Shown here: one piece after another, positions 5,051 to 9,060 of the stretch
Numbering within the stretch: the first letter of the stretch is position 1
Layout of the letters: every line of letters starts with the position of its first letter
DNA from: Miltoncostaeales bacterium
GTDB lineage: Bacteria; Actinomycetota; Thermoleophilia; Miltoncostaeales; Miltoncostaeaceae
Length of the DNA: 9,060 nt
Direction of reading: 5' to 3'
Assembly (NCBI GenBank): GCA_030829765.1
Contig: JAUROO010000106.1
Span: forward strand, 1-9,060
The notes under the pieces: generated by a model
Seen by the model: the letters and a program-made list of their open reading frames with translations, nothing else
Told to the model about the DNA's origin: nothing
Databases searched by the model: none
Made by a program: the position numbers and the translations under genes

Positions 5051-5417
5051 GCCCGCCGTGGATCGGGAGCCGGACATCGGGCGTGAGGCGGGGCGGGAGA
5101 GCCGCGCGCAGATCGTCGCGCGCATCAGTGCCGAGCAGGAGGGGCTGCATCCCACGCCGGAATACACGCGCACCGCACGGCGCAGGGTGTGGGTTCTCGG
5201 CGCCATCATGGTGCCGGTGAGCCTGCTGATCGGCTGGGCCATCGGCACGCCACTCGGGTGGTCGCCGTTCCTGTGGGTGGCGTCGGGGCTGGGCATCAGC
5301 CTGGGGGTCTTCTACATCGCGTATGTCATCCTGGCCGAGCGAGACGACGGCCGCATCCAGCGGGACCTGGACGAGGCCCGCCGTGCGCGCACCACGGGCG
5401 ACGGGGGTGCCCTGTGA
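5049..5417 (+). CDS. Small two-helix membrane protein, function unknown
   Basis: The protein is 122 residues from ATG 5049 (119 if the GTG at 5058 is used). It has a charged N-terminal part (about 1-46, ending in the basic TARRR), a first membrane helix at about 47-65 (VWVLGAIMVPVSLLIGWAI), a short GTPLGWSP turn, a second helix at about 73-95, and a charged, probably cytoplasmic tail with ERDDGRIQRDLDEARRAR. By the positive-inside rule both termini are likely cytoplasmic. No family is recognised. Its stop codon overlaps the GTG start of the LLM oxidoreductase (GTGA), so the two are translationally coupled and probably functionally linked. It is divergent from the small zinc-ribbon gene, with about 70 bases between. 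Confidence 0.7.
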   Translation: MPAVDREPDIGREAGRESRAQIVARISAEQEGLHPTPEYTRTARRRVWVLGAIMVPVSLLIGWAIGTPLGWSPFLWVASGLGISLGVFYIAYVILAERDDGRIQRDLDEARRARTTGDGGAL

Positions 5418-6490
5418 CCGGCATCGAGATGGGCATCTACTCCTTCGGCGACGCCACCCCCGACCCGGCCACGGGCAGCACGATCGACGTGGGGCAGCGG
5501 GTGCGCGACCTGGTGGACGAGATCGTGCTGGCCGACGAGGTGGGGCTGGACGTGTTCGGCGTGGGCGAGCATCACCGCCCGGACTTCCCGGTGTCGTCCC
5601 CCGCGGTGGTGCTGGCGGCGGCCGCGGCGCGCACCTCGCGCATCCGGCTGACCTCGTCGGTGACGGTGCTGTCGTCCGACGACCCGGTGAGGGTGTTCCA
5701 GGACTTCGCCACCATCGACCTGATCTCGCAGGGGCGCGCAGAGGTGATGGCCGGGCGCGGATCGTTCATCGAGTCGTTCCCGCTGTTCGGTTATGACCTG
5801 GCCGACTACCAGGACCTGTTCCTGGAGAAGCTGGACCTGCTGCTGCAGTTGCGCGAGGAGGAGGTGGTGACGTGGCAGGGGCACCATCGCCCGGCGATCA
5901 ACGGCCGCCCCGTGCACCCCCGGCCCGAGCAGCAGTCCCTGCCTGTGTGGATCGCCGTCGGCGGCACGCCGCAGTCGGTGGTGAATGCCGCTGCGCGGGG
6001 GCTGCCGGTGTCGGTGGCCATCATCGGCGCGGCGGCCCAGCCCTTCATCCCGTTCGTCAATCTCTACCGCGAGGCGCTGGGTGAGTACGGCCACGACCCG
6101 GCAACCGTGCCCGTGGGCATCGGATCGCATGGGTTCATCGCCGACACCTCCCAGCGGGCAGCCGACATCTCGGCACCCGGCCTGATGGCCGCGATGAACC
6201 AGATCGGGCGCGAGCGGGGCTGGGGCAGCGAGATCGACCGCGCCCAGTTCGACCGCATGCGCCAGCCCCACGGCGCGCTGATGGTGGGAAGCCCTGCTGA
6301 GGTGACCGAGAAGATCCTGGCCGAGTACGAGATGTTCGGGAATCGTCGGGTGCTGCTGCACATGGGCGTGGGCAATCCGCCGCACGAGGACATGATGCGG
6401 GCAATCGAGTTGTACGGCACCGAGGTGGCCCCGGCGGTCCGTCGTGAGGTGGCACGGTTGGACGCCGCCGCGCCGGCATCGGCCCGCTGA
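5414..6490 (+). CDS. LLM-class (luciferase-like) flavin-dependent oxidoreductase
   Basis: The protein is 358 residues with a TIM-barrel luciferase-like fold, expected to use reduced FMN or F420 to oxidise an organic substrate in the cytoplasm. The opening MGIYSFGD (from residue 6), DVFGVGEHHRPDFPVSSP (46-63), then RIRLTSSVTVLSSDDPVRVFQDFATIDLISQGRAEVMAGRGSF..FPLFGYDL (to about 130), and LPVWIAVGGTPQSV match the LLM group whose members start with a GIYTFG-type strand, the 2I7G/Atu2307-like oxidoreductases. A C-terminal VGSPAEVTEKIL segment is also typical. The substrate is unknown for this group. The GTG start at 5414 overlaps the upstream TGA by the GTGA arrangement; an ATG at 5429 is the alternative and would lose only five residues. 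Coupling to a small membrane protein is unusual. The next gene begins 38 bases after the stop. Confidence 0.9.
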   Translation: MTGIEMGIYSFGDATPDPATGSTIDVGQRVRDLVDEIVLADEVGLDVFGVGEHHRPDFPVSSPAVVLAAAAARTSRIRLTSSVTVLSSDDPVRVFQDFATIDLISQGRAEVMAGRGSFIESFPLFGYDLADYQDLFLEKLDLLLQLREEEVVTWQGHHRPAINGRPVHPRPEQQSLPVWIAVGGTPQSVVNAAARGLPVSVAIIGAAAQPFIPFVNLYREALGEYGHDPATVPVGIGSHGFIADTSQRAADISAPGLMAAMNQIGRERGWGSEIDRAQFDRMRQPHGALMVGSPAEVTEKILAEYEMFGNRRVLLHMGVGNPPHEDMMRAIELYGTEVAPAVRREVARLDAAAPASAR

Positions 6491-6516
6491 TGCCCCCATG
6501 GCGCGGGGACGCGCGG

Positions 6517-6522
6517 TAAGGT
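6517..6522 (+). promoter_or_regulatory. Candidate -10 box (TAAGGT) for the small zinc-ribbon/recX pair
   Basis: TAAGGT fits TANNNT and ends 6 bases before the ATG at 6529, with no SD in the short gap. This suggests an internal promoter giving a leaderless mRNA for the zinc-ribbon protein and recX, in addition to read-through from upstream. Confidence 0.4.
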
Positions 6523-6528
6523 TGGTAC

Positions 6529-6732
6529 ATGGCTGAGCAAGAGACCTCCGGCACCGACATCAGCGCCACCGAGGGCGCGCCTCCGTGCCCCAAGTGCGGT
6601 GCCGCGACCTTCGCGACCACCCGCAAGATGCGCACCCACGACTTCGACGGGGCAAGCCCCGTGGCGCGCGACCGCTTCCACCCCGTGTGGCGGTGCATGC
6701 GGTGCTCCAACGAGGTCCCGCGCGAGGGGTGA
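6529..6732 (+). CDS. Small zinc-ribbon protein, 67 residues, function unknown
   Basis: Two CxxC knuckles are visible: PPCPKCG (C20, C23) and RCMRCS (C56, C59), 32 residues apart, as expected for one zinc ribbon. Between them is a short segment with THDFDG and RFHPVWR. The N-terminal 18 residues look disordered (acidic, Ser/Thr-rich). Length and motif fit the many short zinc-ribbon proteins of actinobacteria that have no assigned role; a nucleic-acid or protein adaptor role would be a guess. It lies 38 bases after the LLM gene and 16 bases before recX. No SD is present; the TAAGGT box before the ATG supports leaderless initiation. Confidence 0.7.
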   Translation: MAEQETSGTDISATEGAPPCPKCGAATFATTRKMRTHDFDGASPVARDRFHPVWRCMRCSNEVPREG

Positions 6733-6748
6733 TCCCCCCTCCGGCGCC

Positions 6749-7561
6749 GTGACCAGCGTGATCACGGCGCTGCGTGCGTCGCCCAGCGGCACCGCCATCC
6801 GCGTCGAGCGTGATGGCGCGAAGTGGCTTCGCCTTCCCGTGCATCTGGTGGCCGATCTGGGTCTGGTGTCGGGCGAGGAGATGGACGATGCCCGCGTTGC
6901 GCAGATCGAGGATGCCGCAGCCCTCGAGCGCCTGTGGGAGGCCGCGCTGCGGTACGCGGTGGGCCGCGGTCGGTCGCGGCGCGAGGTGGTGCGACGCCTG
7001 CGCGACCGCCGGGCCGATGAGGAACAGGTGGATGCGGTGCTGGCCCGCCTGCACGCCGCAGGCCTGGCTGACCAGCAGGCCAACGCGATCACGCGCGTGG
7101 AGCGGCTGGCGGCGCGCGGATGGGCATCGCGCCGCATCCAGTCGGAGATGCTCGGCGCCGGGTTCACGCGCGATGAGGTACGCGACGCGCTGGATGCGGC
7201 ACTTCCGGGCGGGCACGACGATGCGGTGCTGGCGGCGGCGGTGGAGCGGGAGGGGATTCCCGCCGATGCGGCCGGGCGGCGCCGCATGGCCGACCGGCTC
7301 ATCCGCCGGGGCCTTGCGCCCGCCGCCGTGCGCGAGGCCGTCCGCCCCGATGAGGGGGAGGCACCGGAGCATGCCGCTGCTGCCCCCGAGGCCGATGCGC
7401 TCATCGGCCAGGTGAGCCGTCGTTATCCCGCCCAGGGCACCGATGCCGGCGATCGCCGTCGTGCGCTGGGGTGGCTGGCGCGGCGCGGGGTGGGCCCCGA
7501 CGATGCCCGGGAGATCCTGCGGCGCGCGGCGGAGGACGCCGCGGAGCGCGACGGGGCCTAG
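6749..7561 (+). CDS. recX: RecX family regulatory protein
   Basis: The protein is 270 residues from GTG 6749 (267 from the GTG at 6758). RecX proteins bind RecA filaments and limit recombinase activity in the cytoplasm. The N-terminal part (VITALRASPSG, then IRVERDGAKWLRLPVHLVADLGL) matches the beta-rich leader of Gram-positive and actinobacterial RecX. Helical three-helix repeats follow: ALRYAVGRGRSRREVVRRL with VDAVLARLHAAGLADQ (the family core), then ASRRIQSEMLGAGFTRDEVRDAL, GRRRMADRLIRRGLAPAAVREAV, and a last DRRRALGWLARRGVGPDDAREIL. This is longer than the roughly 150-170-residue enterobacterial form but within the range of multi-repeat RecX. The usual 'DD' after the first repeat reads ADQQ here. 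recA, the common neighbour, is not in the window. The SD site is weak (GAGGGG 19 bases upstream), so it may depend on coupling to the gene before it. Its TAG stop shares CTAG with the convergent DUF302 gene. Confidence 0.85.
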   Translation: MTSVITALRASPSGTAIRVERDGAKWLRLPVHLVADLGLVSGEEMDDARVAQIEDAAALERLWEAALRYAVGRGRSRREVVRRLRDRRADEEQVDAVLARLHAAGLADQQANAITRVERLAARGWASRRIQSEMLGAGFTRDEVRDALDAALPGGHDDAVLAAAVEREGIPADAAGRRRMADRLIRRGLAPAAVREAVRPDEGEAPEHAAAAPEADALIGQVSRRYPAQGTDAGDRRRALGWLARRGVGPDDAREILRRAAEDAAERDGA

Positions 7562-7959
7562 CCGGCGGCCACCGCGGTGAGCACGCGCTGCAAGCGCTGT
7601 GCGACCTCGGTGGCCACGGGGCCCAACTGCTCGTTCCCCACCATGCCCAGCATCTGCTCGGCCGCCACGGCGCTCACGCGGGTGCGCCCACCGGTGCGGT
7701 ACACCACCACGTTGCACGGCAGCAGCACGCCCAGCTCGGGCTCGGCCTCCAGGGCCTTATGGGCGAGCGGCGGGTTGCAGGCGCCAAGGATCAGGTATTC
7801 CTCGCGGTCGACGTCCAGCTTGGCCTTCATCGTGGCCTGAACGTCGATCTCCGTGAGCACGCCGAATCCCTCGTCGGCCAGTGCGGCGCGCGTCGCCTGC
7901 ACGACGTCGTCGAAGTCGCGGTCCAGGTCGATGGCCAGCGAGTATTCCATGCCGCCCAC
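7558..7959 (-). CDS. DUF302 family protein
   Basis: The protein is 133 residues from the GTG at 7959. The DUF302 core is clear: FDDVVQATRAALADEGFGVLTEIDV near the N-terminus, then EEYLILGACNPPLAHKAL (54-70), and LGVLLPCNVVVY (76-87), with C61 and C82 at the positions typical of the family, followed by GNEQLGPVATEVAQRL. The biochemical role of DUF302 is not established; the domain is a small alpha/beta fold found alone or fused to redox and other domains. The start is decided by an AGGAGG 5 bases before the GTG; the ATG at 7950 is the alternative and would put the SD 14 bases away. It follows the FabH-like gene by 13 bases and is almost certainly co-transcribed with it. Confidence 0.9.
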   Translation of the reverse strand: MGGMEYSLAIDLDRDFDDVVQATRAALADEGFGVLTEIDVQATMKAKLDVDREEYLILGACNPPLAHKALEAEPELGVLLPCNVVVYRTGGRTRVSAVAAEQMLGMVGNEQLGPVATEVAQRLQRVLTAVAAG

Positions 7960-7964
7960 GGTGC

Positions 7965-7970
7965 CCTCCT
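7965..7970 (-). promoter_or_regulatory. Ribosome binding site AGGAGG deciding the GTG start of the DUF302 gene
   Basis: On the minus strand AGGAGG lies 5 bases upstream of the GTG at 7959 and only 2 bases after the stop of the FabH-like gene (7973-7975). It supports GTG over the downstream ATG. Confidence 0.75.
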
Positions 7971-7972
7971 GA

Positions 7973-8947
7973 TCAGGCGTTGCCGGTGAATTCCACGATA
8001 GCGGCCCCGGAGGTCAGGCCCGCGCCGAAGGCCACCAGCCCACCCAGCCCCTGTGGACCCGTGGGCAGGTGCTCGGCCAGCGCGATGGGGATGGTGGAGG
8101 ATGAGGTGTTGCCCCAGTTCTCCACGTTCACGACGAAGCGGTCCTCGGGCAGCCCGCTGCGGGCCTGCACCGACGAGATGATGCGCCCATTGGCCTGGTG
8201 CGGCACCACGTGCATGAGGTCGGCGATGGAGGTACCCGAGGCCGCCGCGGCGCGGTCGAGCATGCGCAGCATCTCGCGCACCGCGCGCGTGTAGACGCGC
8301 GGGCCGTCCATGAACAGGTGGTCGCGGGTCTCGGGCCCATGCCGGATCACCGATCCGTCGTCGCCCGTGGCCGACAGCACCGGGCGGTGCAGCAGCAATG
8401 GCGAATCGCCGGCGCGGTCGGGGCCGTGCACCACGGTGGCCGTGACCGCATCGCCGAACACCACGACGGTGTCGAAGTCCTCAGGATCGACGAAGCGCGT
8501 CATGGCCTCGGCCGTGATCACCAGCACCGACGCGTCGCGCCGCTGCTGCAGCAGGTCATGCGCACCCTGCAGTGCATAGAGGTAGCCCGAGCAGGCGGCC
8601 GACACGTCGCTGGCGGCCACGTCAGATGCCCCGTAGTGCTCGGACAGCAGGTTCTGCACGAGGCAGGCCAGTGTGGGGCTGAGCCGCGGTGGGGTGCCGG
8701 TGGCCACGACGATGGCCTCCAGGTCGCCGGGGCCCATCCCCTGGGCGTCCAGCGCCTGTCGCGCGGCGTCCGAGGCCAGGGTGGCCAGGTCCTCGTCGGG
8801 AGCCAGCACGGGGCGCTGCCGGATGCCCGTGCGGCGCATGATGTCGGCCTCGGTGCGCCCGGGGAAGCGCGCGGCGATCTCCGCGTTGGTGAGCACCTTG
8901 CGCCCGGCCCTCACCGTGAAGGCCGACAGCCCCACCGGGCTGGCCAT
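7973..8947 (-). CDS. Beta-ketoacyl-ACP synthase III (FabH-like, KAS III family)
   Basis: The protein is 324 residues from the ATG at 8947, the normal KAS III length. These thiolase-fold enzymes condense an acyl-CoA (or acyl-ACP) primer with malonyl-ACP. The full Cys-His-Asn triad is visible: DVSAACSGYLYAL (C119), VVPHQANGRII (H250) and NVENWGNTSSST (N280). The start region VGLSAFTVRAGRKVLTNAEIAARF and the RRTGIRQR motif align with the family N-terminus. The end, LVAFGAGLTSGAAIVEF, is also typical. The Trp that stacks on CoA in E. coli FabH (within DEWIVTRTGIR) is replaced by Asp here, so the primer may differ from acetyl-CoA. The frame remains open to 9034 (29 extra residues) and to the window edge, with less G/C-biased third positions; an upstream start is possible but not favoured. 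No SD is clear. The DUF302 gene follows 13 bases downstream. No symbol is given because other fab genes are absent. Confidence 0.88.
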   Translation of the reverse strand: MASPVGLSAFTVRAGRKVLTNAEIAARFPGRTEADIMRRTGIRQRPVLAPDEDLATLASDAARQALDAQGMGPGDLEAIVVATGTPPRLSPTLACLVQNLLSEHYGASDVAASDVSAACSGYLYALQGAHDLLQQRRDASVLVITAEAMTRFVDPEDFDTVVVFGDAVTATVVHGPDRAGDSPLLLHRPVLSATGDDGSVIRHGPETRDHLFMDGPRVYTRAVREMLRMLDRAAAASGTSIADLMHVVPHQANGRIISSVQARSGLPEDRFVVNVENWGNTSSSTIPIALAEHLPTGPQGLGGLVAFGAGLTSGAAIVEFTGNA

Positions 8948-9060
8948 CACGCGCGGTGATGGCGCCCGCGCGATGAGCGGTGACGGGTCGTGGCCGGTCA
9001 CCCGGCGCACGCGCAGCGTGGGCTCGGCGGGCATGCGCCTGCGGGCGGCGGCGGCGCCGG

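Noticed and set aside
6064..7404. A 446-codon open frame on the minus strand opposite the LLM end, zinc-ribbon and recX genes
   Set aside because: Its composition is Ser/Arg/Ala-dominated with no domain, while the plus-strand genes show conserved motifs. It is a GC shadow.
8948..9034. A 29-residue N-terminal extension of the FabH-like protein
   Set aside because: From 8947 the protein has the standard KAS III length, and the extension has weaker third-position G/C bias (codons such as TCA and CCA). It is not excluded, because the frame is open to the window edge.

Overview
The window is very GC-rich, coding-dense bacterial DNA. Third codon positions are almost always G or C, and GTG starts, Sec signal peptides and starts without Shine-Dalgarno (SD) sites are all present. 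This gene mix (DUF11 surface protein, secreted LivK-type binding protein, coiled-coil M23 peptidase, LLM flavin oxidoreductase, multi-repeat RecX, KAS III) fits a high-GC actinobacterium, perhaps of the Thermoleophilia type. That assignment is an inference from style and content; no marker gene for taxonomy is present. I see no tRNA, rRNA, CRISPR array, transposase or phage gene, so this looks like ordinary chromosome.

Layout. 1-1026 (+) is the 3' part of a cysteine-containing DUF11-repeat surface protein, ending in two tandem hairpins. 1097-1624 (-) is a small HExxH metallopeptidase-like protein of unknown family. 1625-2034 is the only long non-coding stretch: a 410-base divergent intergenic region rich in hairpins and runs of six C or G. 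2035-3585 (+) is a two-gene operon: a LivK-like solute-binding protein followed by a carboxymuconolactone-decarboxylase-fold protein. 3641-4714 (+) is a secreted M23 peptidoglycan hydrolase, meeting end to end with a tiny zinc-ribbon protein on the minus strand (4715-4978). 5049-7561 (+) reads as one run of four genes: a small two-helix membrane protein, an LLM-class flavin oxidoreductase, a 67-residue zinc-ribbon protein, and RecX. 7558-7959 and 7973-8947 (-) are a DUF302 protein and an upstream FabH-like ketoacyl synthase in one operon, read toward RecX.

How the genes relate. Cell-envelope functions dominate the left half (surface adhesin-like repeats, binding protein, murein hydrolase). 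The right half holds redox, DNA-repair-control and fatty-acid-type enzymes. The binding protein has no permease or ATPase beside it, RecX has no recA beside it, and the FabH-like enzyme has no other fab genes beside it, so several partners must be encoded elsewhere. A recurring feature is that most genes opening a transcription unit lack an SD site and instead have a -10-like hexamer 6-9 bases before the start, suggesting leaderless mRNAs. Three other genes (two of them internal to operons) have a clear AGGAG or AGGAGG.

No clearly new multi-gene system is evident. The best leads are the unassigned metallopeptidase with its structured divergent intergenic region, the binding protein/CMD pair, and the two small zinc-ribbon proteins.
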